Origin: Ornithinimicrobium cavernae
GTDB lineage: Bacteria > Actinomycetota > Actinomycetes > Actinomycetales > Dermatophilaceae
Assembly: GCF_003121625.1 (NCBI RefSeq)
Contig: NZ_QDDJ01000009.1
Coordinates: forward strand, 1 to 64,000
DNA length: 64,000 nucleotides
Direction: 5' to 3'
The notes under the pieces were generated by a model, which saw nothing but the letters and a program-made list of their open reading frames with translations, made no database searches and was not told the DNA's origin. A program made the position numbers and the translations under genes. Below, piece after piece: positions 44,167 to 55,507 of this stretch (positions are counted from its first letter, which is position 1; each line of letters begins with the position of its first letter).

Positions 44167-45387
44167 TCAGGCCGCCATGGCCTTCTGCAGGTTCTCGTCG
44201 ATGGCGGCGAGGAACTCCTCGGTGGTCAGGTAGGGCTGGTCCGGGCTGATGAGCAGGGCCAGGTCCTTGGTCATCTTGCCCTCCTCGACGGTCTCGACGC
44301 AGACGCGCTCGAGGGTCTCGGCGAACGCCGTCACCTCCGGCGTGTTGTCCATCTTGCCGCGGTAGGACAGCCCGCGGGTCCACGCGAAGATCGAGGCGAT
44401 CGGGTTGGTGGAGGTGGGCTTGCCCTGCTGGTGCTGCCGGTAGTGGCGGGTCACCGTGCCGTGCGCGGCCTCGGCCTCCACGGTCTTGCCGTCCGGGGTC
44501 ATCAGCACGGAGGTCATCAGGCCCAGCGAGCCGAAGCCCTGCGCGACGGTGTCGGACTGGACGTCGCCGTCGTAGTTCTTGCAGGCCCAGACGTAGCCGC
44601 CCTCCCACTTCATCGCCGCGGCGACCATGTCGTCGATCAGGCGGTGCTCGTAGGTCAGGCCGGCGGCGTCGAACTGCTCCCTGAACTCGGCGTCGAACAC
44701 CTCCTGGAAGATGTCCTTGAACTGACCGTCGTAGGCCTTGAGGATCGTGTTCTTGGTCGACAGGTAGCACGGGACGCCACGGTCCAGCGCGTAGTTGAAG
44801 CTGGCGCGGGCGAAGTCACGGATCGAGTCGTTGAAGTTGAACATGCCCATCGCGACACCGCCGTCCTCGCCGTACTCGGCCACCTCGTGGACCTGGGGCT
44901 CGCCGCCGTCGGCCGGGGTGTAGGTGATGGTGACGGTGCCCGCACCGGGGACCTTGAAGTTCTGCGCCTTGTACTGGTCACCGTGGGCGTGACGACCGAT
45001 GATGATCGGCTTGGTCCAGCCCGGGACCAGCCGCGGGACGTTGGAGATGATGATCGGCTCGCGGAAGATCACGCCACCGAGGATGTTGCGGATGGTGCCG
45101 TTCGGGCTGCGCCACATCTCCTTGAGGCCGAACTCCTCGACCCGCGCCTCGTCGGGGGTGATCGTCGCGCACTTGACGCCGACGCCGTACTCCTTGATGG
45201 CGTTCGCCGCGTCGACGGTGATCTGGTCGTTGGTCTCGTCGCGCTTCTCGACCCCGAGGTCGAAGTACTTCAGCTCGACGTCCAGGTACGGGTGGATCAG
45301 CCGGTCCTTGATGAACTGCCAGATGATGCGCGTCATCTCGTCGCCGTCGAGCTCGACGATCGGGTTGGCGACCTTGATCTTCTCCAT
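44167..45387 (-). CDS. icd: NADP-dependent isocitrate dehydrogenase (eukaryotic-like, dimeric type)
   Basis: 406 residues from ATG behind [37 protein letters not shown] (substrate loop), [45 protein letters not shown] (metal-binding Asp) and [13 protein letters not shown] (NADP-binding) define the enzyme, whose length and sequence match the approximately 400-residue dimeric class shared with eukaryotes. It makes 2-oxoglutarate and NADPH in the TCA cycle; mdh is its divergent neighbour. Confidence 0.96.
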   Translation of the reverse strand: MEKIKVANPIVELDGDEMTRIIWQFIKDRLIHPYLDVELKYFDLGVEKRDETNDQITVDAANAIKEYGVGVKCATITPDEARVEEFGLKEMWRSPNGTIRNILGGVIFREPIIISNVPRLVPGWTKPIIIGRHAHGDQYKAQNFKVPGAGTVTITYTPADGGEPQVHEVAEYGEDGGVAMGMFNFNDSIRDFARASFNYALDRGVPCYLSTKNTILKAYDGQFKDIFQEVFDAEFREQFDAAGLTYEHRLIDDMVAAAMKWEGGYVWACKNYDGDVQSDTVAQGFGSLGLMTSVLMTPDGKTVEAEAAHGTVTRHYRQHQQGKPTSTNPIASIFAWTRGLSYRGKMDNTPEVTAFAETLERVCVETVEEGKMTKDLALLISPDQPYLTTEEFLAAIDENLQKAMAA

Positions 45388-45625
45388 GCCTGCAGGCTCC
45401 TGTGGTCAGTCGTGGTGGCCGTCTGCACGGCCTGGCGTGACGTGCGGCCGCACGGGCGGCCGCCGGGCCTCAGGTTATCGCGGACGCCGCGACCACATGA
45501 CCACGGCCACCGGGCCGACCACCGGACCGTGACCAAGACCACCCTCCCCGGCCCTCCGGCATACCGTCCGCGCGGTGCTAACGTCACCGGTGAACTCAGC
45601 CCCCTCGGACCGAAGGAAGAGCACC

Positions 45626-46615
45626 GTGAACCCCACTCCCGTCAAGGTCGCAGTGACCGGCGCCGCCGGCCAGATCGGCTACAGCCTCCTGTTCCGCATC
45701 GCCAGCGGCGACCTGCTCGGCAAGGACACCCCGGTCGAGCTGCGGCTGCTGGAGATCACCCCGGCACTGAAGGCGCTCGAGGGCGTCGTCATGGAGCTCG
45801 ACGACTGCGCGTTCCCGACGCTGGCCGGCGTCGAGATCGGCGACGACCCGAACGTGATCTTCGACGGCGCGAACGTCGCGCTGCTCGTGGGCGCGCGCCC
45901 GCGGACCAAGGGCATGGAGCGCGGTGACCTCCTCGAGGCCAACGGGGCGATCTTCACGGGCCAGGGCAAGGCGCTCAACGACCACGCGGCAGACGACATC
46001 CGCATCACGGTGACCGGCAACCCGGCGAACACCAACGCGCTGATCGCGATGAGCAACGCCAAGGACATCCCGACCGAGCGGTTCTCCGCCCTGACCCGGC
46101 TCGACCACAACCGCGCGCTGGCGCAGGTCGCCGCCCGGGCCGGCGTCCCGGTCGCGGACATCCGCAACATGACCATCTGGGGCAACCACTCGGCGACGCA
46201 GTACCCCGACCTGTTCCACGCCGAGATCGGTGGCCGTCCCGCCGCGGAGGTCATCAACGACCAGCCCTGGCTGGAGGACACCTTCATCCCGACCGTCGCC
46301 AAGCGCGGGGCCGCCATCATCGAGGCCCGCGGCTCCAGCTCGGCCGCGTCCGCCGCCTCGGCGACGATCGACCACACGCGTGACTGGCTGCAGGGCAGCC
46401 AGGAGGGCAACTGGCTGTCGATGGCGGTCCGCTCCGACGGCTCCTACGGCGTGCCCGAGGGGCTGATCTCCTCCTTCCCCGTGACCACCTCCGGCGGCAA
46501 CTGGGAGATCGTCCAGGGTCTGGAGATCGACGAGTTCTCCCGCGCCAGGATCGACGCGTCCGTCGCCGAGCTCGACGAGGAGCGTCAGGCGGTCACCGAC
46601 CTCGGACTCATCTGA
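45626..46615 (+). CDS. mdh: Malate dehydrogenase (NAD-dependent)
   Basis: 329 residues from GTG behind [23 protein letters not shown] (NAD-binding), [16 protein letters not shown] (mobile loop with substrate Arg), [21 protein letters not shown] and the catalytic His in [12 protein letters not shown] are all present. This is the approximately 330-residue cytosolic-type MDH. A candidate extended -10 (TGCTAACGT, with TAACGT at 45579-45584) would give a leader of about 35 nt. Upstream in-frame codons are noncoding. Confidence 0.96.
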   Translation: MNPTPVKVAVTGAAGQIGYSLLFRIASGDLLGKDTPVELRLLEITPALKALEGVVMELDDCAFPTLAGVEIGDDPNVIFDGANVALLVGARPRTKGMERGDLLEANGAIFTGQGKALNDHAADDIRITVTGNPANTNALIAMSNAKDIPTERFSALTRLDHNRALAQVAARAGVPVADIRNMTIWGNHSATQYPDLFHAEIGGRPAAEVINDQPWLEDTFIPTVAKRGAAIIEARGSSSAASAASATIDHTRDWLQGSQEGNWLSMAVRSDGSYGVPEGLISSFPVTTSGGNWEIVQGLEIDEFSRARIDASVAELDEERQAVTDLGLI

Positions 46616-46634
46616 GTCCAGCTGCAGCACACCA

Positions 46635-46673
46635 GGACCCGTCGGGTATGCCGTGAGGCAGCTCGGCGGGTCC
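46635..46673. terminator. Possible hairpin between convergent mdh and DUF3017 genes
   Basis: GGACCCG (46635-46641) pairs with CGGGTCC (46667-46673) across a 25-nt loop; a long loop makes this a weak call. Confidence 0.3.
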
Positions 46674-46712
46674 CGTGCGTTGTGAGGGTGGGCACCCGGG
46701 AGCTGGTCGGGC

Positions 46713-47027
46713 TCAGCGGATCAGCAGGGTCGCGCTCAGGCCGGCGATCCCGACGGCCAGCGCCAGCAGGGTCAGGACGTCCCAGGCGCGGGAGCGGACC
46801 ACCAGGCCGCCCACCGCGCCGCGCGGCACGACCAGCCGCAGCAGGGCACACAGCGCCAGGGTGCCGGCGATGACGTAGCCGGAGGCGCGCAGGCCGCCGT
46901 TGAAGAGGACGACCACGGCGACGGCGAGCCCGAGCGGCAGGACCCACCAGAGCCCCAGGGGCTGACTGCCCCAGTTGGCCGGACGGCGCGCCCGGGGAGT
47001 CTCCGGGGCGGGGTCGGGTCCGGTCAC
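46713..47027 (-). CDS. DUF3017 small membrane protein
   Basis: 104 residues from GTG overlapping the folD stop (GTGA). Three hydrophobic helices: [39 protein letters not shown] and [23 protein letters not shown]. The family is known only as DUF3017, and in actinobacteria it habitually follows folD, as it does here. The function is unknown. Confidence 0.8.
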   Translation of the reverse strand: MTGPDPAPETPRARRPANWGSQPLGLWWVLPLGLAVAVVVLFNGGLRASGYVIAGTLALCALLRLVVPRGAVGGLVVRSRAWDVLTLLALAVGIAGLSATLLIR

Positions 47028-47905
47028 CCGACCGGCTCGCGCTCGGCTTTCCCGACCGCCCTCGCTGCCTCGGACTCCGCGGCGGCGACGACGTTGGTCA
47101 GCAACATGGCGCGGGTCATCGGCCCGACCCCTCCGGGGTTCGGCGAGACCCACCCGGCCACCTCGGCCACGTCCGGTGCGACGTCGCCGGCGATCCTGCC
47201 GTCACGGCGGGCGACCCCGACATCCAGCACAGCGGCACCCGGGCGCACCATGTCGGCGCTGATCAGGTCCGGGACGCCCGCCGCGGACACGATGATGTCC
47301 GCCCGCCTGGTGTGGGCAGCGAGGTCTCGGGTGCCGGTGTGGCACAGGGTGACGGTGGCGTTCTCGGAGCGCCGGGTCAGGATCAGCCCGAGCGGCCGAC
47401 CGACCGTCAGCCCCCGCCCCACCACCACGACCTCCGCGCCGTCCAGCTCCACCTCGTGCCGGCGGAGCAGCTCCACGATCCCGTAGGGGGTGCAGGGCAG
47501 CGGTGCCGGCTCCCCCAGCACCAGGGACCCGAGGTTGACCGGGTGCAGGCCGTCCACGTCCTTGGCCGGTGCGATCCGGGAGAGGATGGCGAACTCGTCG
47601 AGCCCGGTCGGCTGCTGCACGAGGAATGCTGTGCACGCCGGGTCCCCGTTGAGCTCGTCGACCACGGCCTCCACCTCGGCCTGCGTCGCGCCCGCGGGCA
47701 GGTCGCGGCGGATGGAGTGCACCCCGATCTCGGCGCAGTCCTTGTGCTTGGCGTTGACGTACCAGGTGCTGGCCGGGTCCTCACCCACCAGCACGGTCCC
47801 CAGACCCGGCACGATGCCCTGCTCGGCCAGCCTGGCCACGCGGGCGCGAAGGTCCGTCTTGATCTCGGTGAGCGCGGCCCGGCCGTCGAGGATGCGTGCG
47901 GTCAT
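47024..47905 (-). CDS. folD: Bifunctional methylene-THF dehydrogenase/methenyl-THF cyclohydrolase
   Basis: 293 residues from [18 protein letters not shown] holds the active-site Tyr and Lys. [36 protein letters not shown] and [17 protein letters not shown] (NADP-binding) are family motifs. It interconverts one-carbon folates and supplies formyl-THF to PurN and PurH, encoded a little upstream in the same direction. It has a TAGACT box 7 nt before the ATG and no ribosome-binding site, so it looks leaderless. Confidence 0.95.
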   Translation of the reverse strand: MTARILDGRAALTEIKTDLRARVARLAEQGIVPGLGTVLVGEDPASTWYVNAKHKDCAEIGVHSIRRDLPAGATQAEVEAVVDELNGDPACTAFLVQQPTGLDEFAILSRIAPAKDVDGLHPVNLGSLVLGEPAPLPCTPYGIVELLRRHEVELDGAEVVVVGRGLTVGRPLGLILTRRSENATVTLCHTGTRDLAAHTRRADIIVSAAGVPDLISADMVRPGAAVLDVGVARRDGRIAGDVAPDVAEVAGWVSPNPGGVGPMTRAMLLTNVVAAAESEAARAVGKAEREPVG

Positions 47906-47912
47906 GGGCGAC

Positions 47913-47918
47913 AGTCTA
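47913..47918 (-). promoter_or_regulatory. Leaderless -10 box of folD
   Basis: TAGACT on the minus strand, 7 nt before the folD ATG. Confidence 0.5.
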
Positions 47919-47973
47919 GAAGGCGCCCTGCGCCCTGCTGCCGCCCGGGACCCGGCAGGACACGGGGCCCTGG

Positions 47974-48990
47974 TCAGCGGTGGACGGGGCGGGCGCGCCG
48001 GCGGGACCGTGCCCTGGCCAGGGCCGCCCACACCGCCGCGACGACGGTCAGGCCGATCCCGGCGAGCAGCTGCACCCCCACCTGGTCACGGGTCTCGGCC
48101 TTGACCAGGTCCAGCAGCACACCCGTGCCCATCTGGCTGGTGATCGTGACGAGCCCGAAGAGCAGCACACCGCTGTGCATGACCGCCCAGGCGGCCAGGA
48201 TGATAAAGAACACCCCCAGCACGCCGCCCGTCCAGGTCCACCAGGGGATGCCGGTGAGGTCCGGCCAGCCCGCGGGCAGCACCGTCCACGCGCCGATGAG
48301 GACGAGCAGGACCGACCCCGTCGCGAAGTTGAGGAACGCGGTCACCGTGGAGGTGCCGCTGACCGCGGTCACCCGGGCGTTGGTGGCCTGCTGGACCGCC
48401 GTCGACATGCCCACGAGGAAGGCGATGGCCACCGGCAGCCAGAGGAAGGTGCCGTCCTGCAGCCCCGGCGTGACCGCGATCACCACCCCCACCACGGCCA
48501 GTGCGGCGGCCGCCACGCGGGCGGGCGTGATCAGCTGCGGCGCAGCCGGTCCCAGTCGCAGCCGGTCCACCAGCAGGGCGTTCACGGTCTGCCCGCCGAT
48601 CAGTGCGATCAGGAAGGTCGCCACACCCACGCGCGGCACGGCATACGTCTGGGTGGCGACGACGAGCGCTCCGGCGAACCCGCCCAGGACCTGCCAGGCC
48701 GGCAGCCTGCCGCCGCTGACCGCGGCCCTGACCGCCGCGACGCCCTGACGGAAGCGCCGGGTGACCCACAGCAGGGAGATCGCCAGCAGACCGATGAAGA
48801 AGCTGAACCACGCGGCGGCCATCGCGGGGACGTGGGTGCCCAGGTCCCCGTTGATCCGCGACTGTCCGGCCAGGAGGATCCCGCAGACGAACGCTGCGAC
48901 CAGGGCCAGGGACTGGTCCCCCGGCCGACGGCGGGCCCGGGGGACGGTGGTGGGAGCGGGCCCGGCGGGCGGTGGCCCGTCAGTGGGCAA
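47974..48990 (-). CDS. DMT-superfamily transporter (DUF606/YdcZ-like pair)
   Basis: 338 residues with about ten membrane helices arranged as two similar halves of five; the first begins [28 protein letters not shown], a typical DUF606 start. The TTG start at 48990 overlaps the purH stop and lacks a clear ribosome-binding site, so the true start is uncertain. The first 25 residues are Pro/Arg-rich. The substrate is unknown. Confidence 0.75.
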   Translation of the reverse strand: MPTDGPPPAGPAPTTVPRARRRPGDQSLALVAAFVCGILLAGQSRINGDLGTHVPAMAAAWFSFFIGLLAISLLWVTRRFRQGVAAVRAAVSGGRLPAWQVLGGFAGALVVATQTYAVPRVGVATFLIALIGGQTVNALLVDRLRLGPAAPQLITPARVAAAALAVVGVVIAVTPGLQDGTFLWLPVAIAFLVGMSTAVQQATNARVTAVSGTSTVTAFLNFATGSVLLVLIGAWTVLPAGWPDLTGIPWWTWTGGVLGVFFIILAAWAVMHSGVLLFGLVTITSQMGTGVLLDLVKAETRDQVGVQLLAGIGLTVVAAVWAALARARSRRRARPVHR

Positions 48991-50587
48991 AGTGTCGCGT
49001 GCCGGTGAAGTACAGCGTCACGCCGGCCGCTGCGGCCGCCGCCACGACCTCCTCGTCGCGGATCGAGCCACCGGGCGAGACGACGGCCCGGACGCCCGCA
49101 TCGAGCAGGATCTGCAGGCCGTCCGCGAACGGGAAGAAGGCGTCGGACGCGGCCACGGAGCCGTGGGCCCGGTCCGCCCCCGCGCGCTCCACCGCCAGGC
49201 GGCAGGAGTCCACCCGGTTCACCTGGCCCATCCCGATGCCCACGCTCGCACCGTCGCGGGCCAACAGGATCGCGTTGGACTTGACCGCACGCACGGACCG
49301 CCACGCGAAGGCGAGGTCTGCCCGGGTCTGGTCGTCCGCCTCCGGACCGGTCGCGAGCTCCCAGTTGGCCGGGTCGTCGCCCTCGGCGTCGATGACGTCG
49401 AGGGACTGCAGCAGCGCGCCGCCGGCGATCGTGCGCATCTCGACCCCGCCGCGCTGCGGTGACGCGGCCCGGACGACACGGAGGTTCTTCTTGGCCTGCA
49501 GCAGCTCCAGCGCCTCCGGGGCGAAGTCCGGCGCGATGACCACCTCGGTGAAGATCTCGGCGACCTGTGCCGCCAGCTCCGCCGTCACGGCGCGGTTGGT
49601 GGCGACGATGCCGCCGTAGGCCGACACCGGGTCGCACGCGTTGGCCTTGCGGTGCGCCTCGGCGATGTCGCTGCCGGTGGCGATGCCACACGGGTTGGCG
49701 TGCTTGATGATCGCCACGGTCGGCACGTCGCCGTGGTCGTGCGCCGCCCGGCGCGCCGCGTCCGCATCGACGTAGTTGTTGAACGACATGGCCTTGCCGT
49801 GCAGCACCTCGGCCTGCGCGAGGGCGGGCACGGGCTGGAACCCGTTGCGGTACAGCGCCGCCCGCTGGTGCGGGTTCTCCCCGTAGCGCAGCACGTCGGC
49901 CCGCTCCCAGGTTGCGCCCATCCACGCCGGGAAGCCGGTGCCGTCCGAGGTGTCGGTGAGCACGTTGCCCATCCAGGAGGCGACGTGCACGTCATACGTC
50001 GCGGTGTGGACGAAGGCGCGGGCGGCCAGCTCCCGGCGCTGGGCGAGGGTGAACCCACCGCCGGTGGCGCTCGCCACAACGTCCCCGTAGGCCGTGGGGT
50101 CGACCACCACGGCCACGGACGCGTGGTTCTTGGCCGCGGCCCGCACCATGGAGGGACCGCCGATGTCGATCTGCTCGACGCACTCCTCCTCGGAGGCGCC
50201 CGACCCGACCGTCTCCGTGAACGGGTAGAGGTTGACGACGACCAGGTCGAACGGCTCGATCTCCAGGTCGGCGAGCTGGGCGACGTGGTCGGGGTTGCGC
50301 GTGTCGGCCAGGAGGCCCGCGTGGACGCGCGGGTGCAGGGTCTTGACCCGGCCGTCGAGGCACTCCGGGAAGCCCGTGAGCTCCTCCACGCGCGTGACGG
50401 GCACACCGGCCGCCTCGATCCGGGCGGCCGTCGAGCCGGTCGAGACGAGCTGGGTGCCGGCGTCGTGCAGCCCGGTCGCCAGCTCCTCCAGGCCGGTCTT
50501 GTCGTAGACCGAGATGAGCGCGCGACGGATCGGGCGGCGACCGCCCGTGTCCTGCGGAGTGCCGGCGTCCTGCGGGGTGGCGTTCAC
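48980..50587 (-). CDS. purH: Bifunctional AICAR formyltransferase/IMP cyclohydrolase
   Basis: 535 residues from GTG overlapping the purN stop (GTGA). [17 protein letters not shown] and the IMP cyclohydrolase stretch [15 protein letters not shown] and NLYPFTETV form the N-terminal domain. [13 protein letters not shown] and [11 protein letters not shown] belong to the transformylase domain, and [16 protein letters not shown] and [10 protein letters not shown] close it. It catalyses the last two steps of purine synthesis. Confidence 0.97.
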   Translation of the reverse strand: MNATPQDAGTPQDTGGRRPIRRALISVYDKTGLEELATGLHDAGTQLVSTGSTAARIEAAGVPVTRVEELTGFPECLDGRVKTLHPRVHAGLLADTRNPDHVAQLADLEIEPFDLVVVNLYPFTETVGSGASEEECVEQIDIGGPSMVRAAAKNHASVAVVVDPTAYGDVVASATGGGFTLAQRRELAARAFVHTATYDVHVASWMGNVLTDTSDGTGFPAWMGATWERADVLRYGENPHQRAALYRNGFQPVPALAQAEVLHGKAMSFNNYVDADAARRAAHDHGDVPTVAIIKHANPCGIATGSDIAEAHRKANACDPVSAYGGIVATNRAVTAELAAQVAEIFTEVVIAPDFAPEALELLQAKKNLRVVRAASPQRGGVEMRTIAGGALLQSLDVIDAEGDDPANWELATGPEADDQTRADLAFAWRSVRAVKSNAILLARDGASVGIGMGQVNRVDSCRLAVERAGADRAHGSVAASDAFFPFADGLQILLDAGVRAVVSPGGSIRDEEVVAAAAAAGVTLYFTGTRHFAH

Positions 50588-51219
50588 GGGATCGTGACCT
50601 TCCTGTCGGTGAGGGTGTGGCCGTGCCGGGCCAGGCGACCCACCACGTCCACGAGCATGCTGCGTTCCACGGACTTGATGCGTTCGTGGAGGGTCTCCTC
50701 GGTGTCGTCGTCCTCGACGGGCACGGCGCGCTGGGCGAGGATCGGGCCGGTGTCGACACCGCCGTCGACGAGGTGAGCGGTGCACCCCGTCACCCGGACA
50801 CCGTAGGCCAGGGCGTCGGCCACGGCGTGCGCCCCCGGGAACGCGGGCAGCAGCGCCGGGTGGGTGTTGACCACCGTGTGCGCGGCCAGGACCCGCTCAC
50901 CGAGGAGCTTCATGAACCCTGCCGTGACCACCAGGTCCGGGACGTGGGACGCGAGGTGGGCCGCCAGCGCCCGGTCCCAGCTGGCCCGGTCGTCGTGGTC
51001 GGAGACCCGGCAGACAAAGGTCGGTATGCCGTGTCGCTCGGCCCGCTGCAGGCCCACCGTCCCGTGGCGGTCGGCCCCGACAGCGACGATCGTGACGCCG
51101 TAGGCCGGGTCCCTGCTCGCGTCGATCAGGGCCTGAAGGTTGCTGCCGGTGCCGGAGACCAGCACGGCCACCCGGGCGGGACCGGGCGGACGTGTCGCTG
51201 GGGTGGGCGTGGGGCTCAC
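50584..51219 (-). CDS. purN: Phosphoribosylglycinamide formyltransferase
   Basis: 211 residues from [19 protein letters not shown] (ribose phosphate-binding), [17 protein letters not shown] (catalytic Asn and His) and [19 protein letters not shown] (catalytic Asp) are the GART signature. It transfers formyl to GAR in purine synthesis using formyl-THF. A TATCGT box lies 6 nt before the GTG and no ribosome-binding site is evident, so it may be leaderless despite following perM by 20 bases. Confidence 0.96.
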   Translation of the reverse strand: MSPTPTPATRPPGPARVAVLVSGTGSNLQALIDASRDPAYGVTIVAVGADRHGTVGLQRAERHGIPTFVCRVSDHDDRASWDRALAAHLASHVPDLVVTAGFMKLLGERVLAAHTVVNTHPALLPAFPGAHAVADALAYGVRVTGCTAHLVDGGVDTGPILAQRAVPVEDDDTEETLHERIKSVERSMLVDVVGRLARHGHTLTDRKVTIP

Positions 51220-51225
51220 CGGATG

Positions 51226-51231
51226 ACGATA
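51226..51231 (-). promoter_or_regulatory. Candidate leaderless -10 box of purN
   Basis: TATCGT on the minus strand, 6 nt before the purN GTG, in the short gap after perM. Confidence 0.4.
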
Positions 51232-51239
51232 ACCCGCTC

Positions 51240-52496
51240 TCAGAGACGGCGGCGGAGCAGGTGCAGGACCGTCAGCGTCACCAGGGCGCCGCACAGCACC
51301 TCGGCGCCCAGCAGCCCGGTGGCACGCAGGGGTGCCGTGCCCACCTGGTTGAGCAGTCCGGGGCTCATGCCTCCCACGGACAGCCAGCTCAGCAGCAGCA
51401 CGACCACGGTGACGCACACGCAGGCCGACAGGGCGATCTGGGCCTTGGCCCACCAGGAGGCCAGTCGGGGCGCCGCCCGCGCGCTGCGGAACCCGAGCCA
51501 CGCCCCGGCCAGCAGGGGCAGCAGCACGGACAGCCAGAGCCCGGCGGGCAGGGGGCCCGGCTCCGGGAGGGCGGCCAGGACCGGCAACAGGGGGAGGTCG
51601 CCGGCGCTGGATCCGTCCCAGCCGACGTGGACCGTGCCGACGGCCACCTCGGCGCCGCTGGTCCAGCCCAGGGCCCAGACCAGGATGTTGGGCAGCGCCA
51701 GCACCTGCCCGAGCGTCAGCACGGTCGTCCCGACGGTGCCCGCATCGAGCGCCTCGTAGAGCGTCATCACCCGGCCGAGGCGGACCACCAGCAGCGCGAC
51801 CACGACCAACAGGGCACCGACGCCCAGGATGCCGAGCGCCTGGGCCGCGGGTCGCACACCGCGACGCAGCAGGACCGGTGTGTGGAGCTCGACCCAGCGC
51901 AGCCCCTGGTCCAGGGTCGGGTGCTCCTGGCGACGGTGCTCGCGCCACAGGCTCAGGGCGATCGCCACCAGCGGGACGAGGACCAGCCCCGGCACGGCGC
52001 TGGAGACGTCCACCGGTGCCTGGCCCAGCCCGGCCAGGGAGCACAGCAGGAGTCCGGAGCCGGCGTAGCCGACCACGAAGGAGAGCAGCTCGGGCACCCC
52101 CAGGGCGGCCCAGGCGAAGCGCCACCCGGTGACGTCGTCGAGCTCGCCGCGCACGTCGGGACGGTCGACGACGACCTGCCCCACGGCATACCAACAGGCC
52201 AGGAGGGGCACCACGGTGAGCAGGAGGGGGGCCAGGACGACCTGGGTCTCCCCCACGTGGATGGTTGCCCGGTGGGCCATGGCCCACAGGTCCACCCCGA
52301 TGCCCGCGGTCTGCCAGATCGAGGTCGAGCTGCGGTCATCAGCCAGCCAGGCGACGAAGACCGGCACGGTCACGGTGACCCACGAGATGAGCGCCGCCAG
52401 CAGCCCCGCGACGGCGGCGAGGACGACCGCGCGCAGGCGGCTGACGATCGTCGCGGCATCGGCAGGGGTGACGGGGCTTCGCTCCAGCAGTGTCAT
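51240..52496 (-). CDS. perM: PerM-like membrane protein (DUF6350)
   Basis: 418 residues with about nine to ten hydrophobic helices and no recognised soluble domain. The gene name rests partly on position: in Mycobacterium tuberculosis, PerM (Rv0955, a cell-division-supporting membrane protein) lies between sucCD and purN, exactly as here. ATG follows a GGAGGGAC with unusually long spacing. Confidence 0.75.
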   Translation of the reverse strand: MTLLERSPVTPADAATIVSRLRAVVLAAVAGLLAALISWVTVTVPVFVAWLADDRSSTSIWQTAGIGVDLWAMAHRATIHVGETQVVLAPLLLTVVPLLACWYAVGQVVVDRPDVRGELDDVTGWRFAWAALGVPELLSFVVGYAGSGLLLCSLAGLGQAPVDVSSAVPGLVLVPLVAIALSLWREHRRQEHPTLDQGLRWVELHTPVLLRRGVRPAAQALGILGVGALLVVVALLVVRLGRVMTLYEALDAGTVGTTVLTLGQVLALPNILVWALGWTSGAEVAVGTVHVGWDGSSAGDLPLLPVLAALPEPGPLPAGLWLSVLLPLLAGAWLGFRSARAAPRLASWWAKAQIALSACVCVTVVVLLLSWLSVGGMSPGLLNQVGTAPLRATGLLGAEVLCGALVTLTVLHLLRRRL

Positions 52497-52620
52497 AGCG
52501 CCACCATCGTCCCTCCTGCGGTGCCGACAGCCGTGGAGGACTCACCGGCTCGCCCGAAACACCCCGGGCTGGAGCCGAGGTGTGTGGCCAGGTCCCACCA
52601 CTCCCGCTCGGCCCGGCGGG

Positions 52621-52660
52621 CCGGGGCACCGACAGACGGACCGGGGCACCGACAGACGAA
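52621..52660. repeat. Tandem 20-bp direct repeat
   Basis: CCGGGGCACCGACAGACG begins two adjacent 20-bp units (52621 and 52641) that differ at the 19th base. It lies between perM and the sucCD terminator; no function is evident. Confidence 0.6.
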
Positions 52661-52704
52661 CTCGGGCCCCCGACCGACACCAGGGTCGTGGTCGAGGGCC
52701 CGAG
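52661..52704 (-). terminator. Terminator hairpin after sucD
   Basis: CTCGGGCCC pairs with GGGCCCGAG and, after one mismatch, CGACC with GGTCG. It lies 15 bases past the sucD stop. Confidence 0.65.
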
Positions 52705-52719
52705 AGCGCGCGGGTCGGG

Positions 52720-53607
52720 TCAGGCGTCGAGGTCCCTGATGATCTGCCGCATGAGCTCAGCCGTCTCCGAGGGGGTCTTGCCCACCTTGACGCCGGCGGC
52801 CTCGAGGGCCTCCTTCTTGGCGGCAGCCGTGCCCGAGGAGCCGGAGACGATGGCGCCCGCATGGCCCATGGTCTTGCCCTCGGGGGCCGTGAAGCCGGCG
52901 ACGTAGCCCACGACCGGCTTGGTCACGTGGGCCTTGATGTACTCGGCAGCCCGCTCCTCGGCGTCGCCACCGATCTCGCCGATCATCACGATGGCCCTGG
53001 TCTCCGGGTCGTTCTCGAACGCCTCGAGCGCGTCGATGTGCGTGGTGCCGATGACCGGGTCCCCGCCGATGCCGATGGCGGTGGTGAAGCCGTGGTCCCG
53101 CAGCTCGTACATCATCTGGTAGGTCAGGGTGCCCGACTTAGACACCAGGCCGATCGGCCCCTTGCCGGCGATGGTGTGCGGCGTGATCCCGGCAAGGGAC
53201 TCCCCGGGGGAGATGATGCCGGGGCAGTTCGGGCCCACCATGCGGGTGCTCTTGCCGTCCAGGTAGGCGAAGACCTCGGCAGTGTCCTTGACCGGCACTC
53301 CCTCGGTGATCACCACCATCAGCGGCATCCCGGCGTCGATCGCCTCGATGCAGGCGTCCTTGGTGAACGCCGGTGGCACGAAGAGCACGGACACGTTGGC
53401 GCCGGTGGCCTCCATGGCCTCCTTGACCGTGCCGTAGACGTGCAGCTCCTGGTCATTGAGGGTCACCGTGCTGCCAGCCTTGCGGGCATTCACGCCCCCG
53501 ACGATGTGGGAGCCGGCCAGCAGCATCAGCTCGGTGTGCTTGGAGCCCATGCCACCGGTGATGCCCTGGACGATGATCTTGGAGTCCTTGTTGAGGTAGA
53601 TCGTCAT
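52720..53607 (-). CDS. sucD: Succinate-CoA ligase alpha subunit
   Basis: 295 residues. The N-terminal CoA-binding Rossmann region [30 protein letters not shown], and [12 protein letters not shown] with the phosphorylated His (about residue 246) are the family hallmarks. It forms a heterodimer with the sucC product and makes succinate, CoA and ATP from succinyl-CoA. It is also the natural acceptor of succinyl-CoA made by the methylmalonyl-CoA mutase encoded in this window. Confidence 0.97.
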   Translation of the reverse strand: MTIYLNKDSKIIVQGITGGMGSKHTELMLLAGSHIVGGVNARKAGSTVTLNDQELHVYGTVKEAMEATGANVSVLFVPPAFTKDACIEAIDAGMPLMVVITEGVPVKDTAEVFAYLDGKSTRMVGPNCPGIISPGESLAGITPHTIAGKGPIGLVSKSGTLTYQMMYELRDHGFTTAIGIGGDPVIGTTHIDALEAFENDPETRAIVMIGEIGGDAEERAAEYIKAHVTKPVVGYVAGFTAPEGKTMGHAGAIVSGSSGTAAAKKEALEAAGVKVGKTPSETAELMRQIIRDLDA

Positions 53608-53627
53608 TTGTTCGTTGTCTCCCGGTC

Positions 53628-54800
53628 TCAGGCGTTCGCCAGCTCAGCGGCCTTGTCGGCCGCGCCGTCCATGGTGTCGACCTGGGTCACGAGCGGGTGG
53701 TTGAGCTCGTCCAGGATTGCGCGTCCCTTCTCGACGTTGTTGCCGTCGAGCCGGACCACGAGGGGCTTGGTGGCGTGGTCGCCGAGGATCTCCAGCGCGC
53801 CCTTGATGCCGTTGGCGACCTCGTCGCACGCGGTGATGCCGCCGAAGACGTTGACGAACACAGCCTTGACCTGCTCGTCCCCGAGGATCACGTCGAGCCC
53901 GTTTGCCATCACCTCGGCGTTGGCGCCGCCTCCGATGTCGAGGAAGTTGGCGGGCTTGACCCCACCGCGTGCCTCGCCGGCGTAGGCGACGACGTCTAGC
54001 GTGCTCATCACCAGGCCCGCGCCGTTGCCGATGATCCCGACCTGGCCGTCCAGCTTGACGTAGTTGAGGCCGAGCCCCTTGGCCTTGGCCTCCAGCGGGT
54101 CGGTCGCGGACGCGTCCTCGAGGTCGGCGTGGTGCTGCTGGCGGAAGTCGGCGTTCTCGTCGAGGGAGACCTTGCCGTCCAGGGCGATGATCTGCCCGTC
54201 GGTGGTCTTCACCAGCGGGTTGACCTCCACGAGGGTGGCGTCCTCCGCGCGGTAGACGTCCCACAGCTTGACGAGGACCTGCGCGATGGCGTCCTGGTCG
54301 CTGGTGAAGCCCGCGGCCTGGACGATCTCGGCGGCCTTGGCCTCGTCGATGCCGGTGATGGCGTTGACGGGGATCTTCGCGAGGGCCTCGGGGCGCTCCA
54401 CGGCCAGCTGCTCGATCTCCATGCCGCCCTCCTTGCTGCACATCGCCAGGAGGGTGCGGTTGGACCGGTCGAGGAGCACCGAGAAGTAGTACTCCTCGGC
54501 GATGCTCGCGCCCTGGGCGATCATCACCGCGTTGACGGTGTGGCCCTTGATGTCCATGCCGAGGATCTGTTCGGCAGCCGCCGTGGCCTCCTCGGGGGTC
54601 TTGGCCAGCTTGACGCCGCCCGCCTTGCCGCGGCCGCCGGTCTTGACCTGCGCCTTGACCACGACGACACCGCCGCTGGCGGCCCCGATGCGCTCCGCTG
54701 CGGCCGCGGCGTCACCGGCGTCGGTGATCACCTCGGCGGACAGCACCGGCACGCCGTGCGCCTCGAACATGTCCCGTGCTTGGTACTCGAAAAGGTCCAC
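53628..54800 (-). CDS. sucC: Succinate-CoA ligase (ADP-forming) beta subunit
   Basis: 390 residues from GTG. The N-terminal [19 protein letters not shown], then ATP-grasp features [43 protein letters not shown] and [15 protein letters not shown]. It carries the nucleotide site and lies 20 bases upstream of sucD. Confidence 0.97.
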   Translation of the reverse strand: MDLFEYQARDMFEAHGVPVLSAEVITDAGDAAAAAERIGAASGGVVVVKAQVKTGGRGKAGGVKLAKTPEEATAAAEQILGMDIKGHTVNAVMIAQGASIAEEYYFSVLLDRSNRTLLAMCSKEGGMEIEQLAVERPEALAKIPVNAITGIDEAKAAEIVQAAGFTSDQDAIAQVLVKLWDVYRAEDATLVEVNPLVKTTDGQIIALDGKVSLDENADFRQQHHADLEDASATDPLEAKAKGLGLNYVKLDGQVGIIGNGAGLVMSTLDVVAYAGEARGGVKPANFLDIGGGANAEVMANGLDVILGDEQVKAVFVNVFGGITACDEVANGIKGALEILGDHATKPLVVRLDGNNVEKGRAILDELNHPLVTQVDTMDGAADKAAELANA

Positions 54801-54936
54801 GAGTCAGCTATCCCATCCTGTGTCGTTGTGGGTCTGTGCCTGTTGCTTCTCGGTCGGGCCCGGCGGTGCTGCCCGCCCCTGTCGCCGAGGACGACGATGG
54901 GGGCGACCGGGCTGGCCTCGTGCCAGCAAGGTTAGA

Positions 54937-55350
54937 TCAGTCGCGACCGAGGTTGTCGCGGACCCACCCCGTGATCTCCGTGGTGGTCGCTCCGGGCGTG
55001 AAGATGCGCGAGACGCCCAGCTCCTGCAGCAAGGGGATGTCGGCCTCGGGAATGATGCCTCCGCCGAACACCACGATGTCCTTGGCGTCGCGGTCCGCGA
55101 GGAGCTCGATCACCCGCTTGAACAACGTCATGTGCGCGCCGGACAGGACCGACAGCCCCACCGCGTCTGCGTCCTCCTGGATGGCCGCCTCGACGATCTG
55201 CTCAGGCGTCTGGTGCAGGCCCGTGTAGATGACCTCGACGCCCGCGTCGCGCAGCGCCCGGGCAACGACCTTGGCGCCACGGTCGTGGCCGTCAAGGCCT
55301 GGCTTGGCCACGACGACGCGCAGCGGTGAGGTGCTGGGTGCGGAGGACAT
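54937..55350 (-). CDS. Cobalamin-binding small subunit of a methylmalonyl-CoA-type mutase
   Basis: 137 residues. [16 protein letters not shown] contains the B12-binding D-x-H-x-x-G motif (DGHDRG, His the lower cobalt ligand), followed by GLSVLSGAH and VFGGGIIP. It is a free-standing B12 domain, the size of IcmB (SCO4800 in Streptomyces, also near pcrA and sucC). Its likely partner is the large subunit encoded at 31852-33435, about 21 kb away. A TAATCT box 6 nt before the ATG suggests a leaderless promoter. Confidence 0.9.
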   Translation of the reverse strand: MSSAPSTSPLRVVVAKPGLDGHDRGAKVVARALRDAGVEVIYTGLHQTPEQIVEAAIQEDADAVGLSVLSGAHMTLFKRVIELLADRDAKDIVVFGGGIIPEADIPLLQELGVSRIFTPGATTTEITGWVRDNLGRD

Positions 55351-55356
55351 GGCTGC

Positions 55357-55362
55357 AGATTA
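55357..55362 (-). promoter_or_regulatory. Leaderless -10 box of the B12-subunit gene
   Basis: TAATCT on the minus strand, 6 nt before the ATG at 55350. Confidence 0.55.
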
Positions 55363-55507
55363 GCGCACCGTCCACACCGTGATGAGGGCCACATTGGCCT
55401 GACTGCACGAGCAGGCTAGGGTGCTGAGCGTCCGCGTGCCCCGGGAACCCCCGCCTGGTGGGCAGCCCGCTGCCGGACGACCGATCCTGCCCCCTCTGGG
55501 AGTTGAT

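Noticed and set aside
44155-45927. 590-codon plus-strand open frame
   Set aside because: Opposite icd and the start of mdh; no recognisable product.
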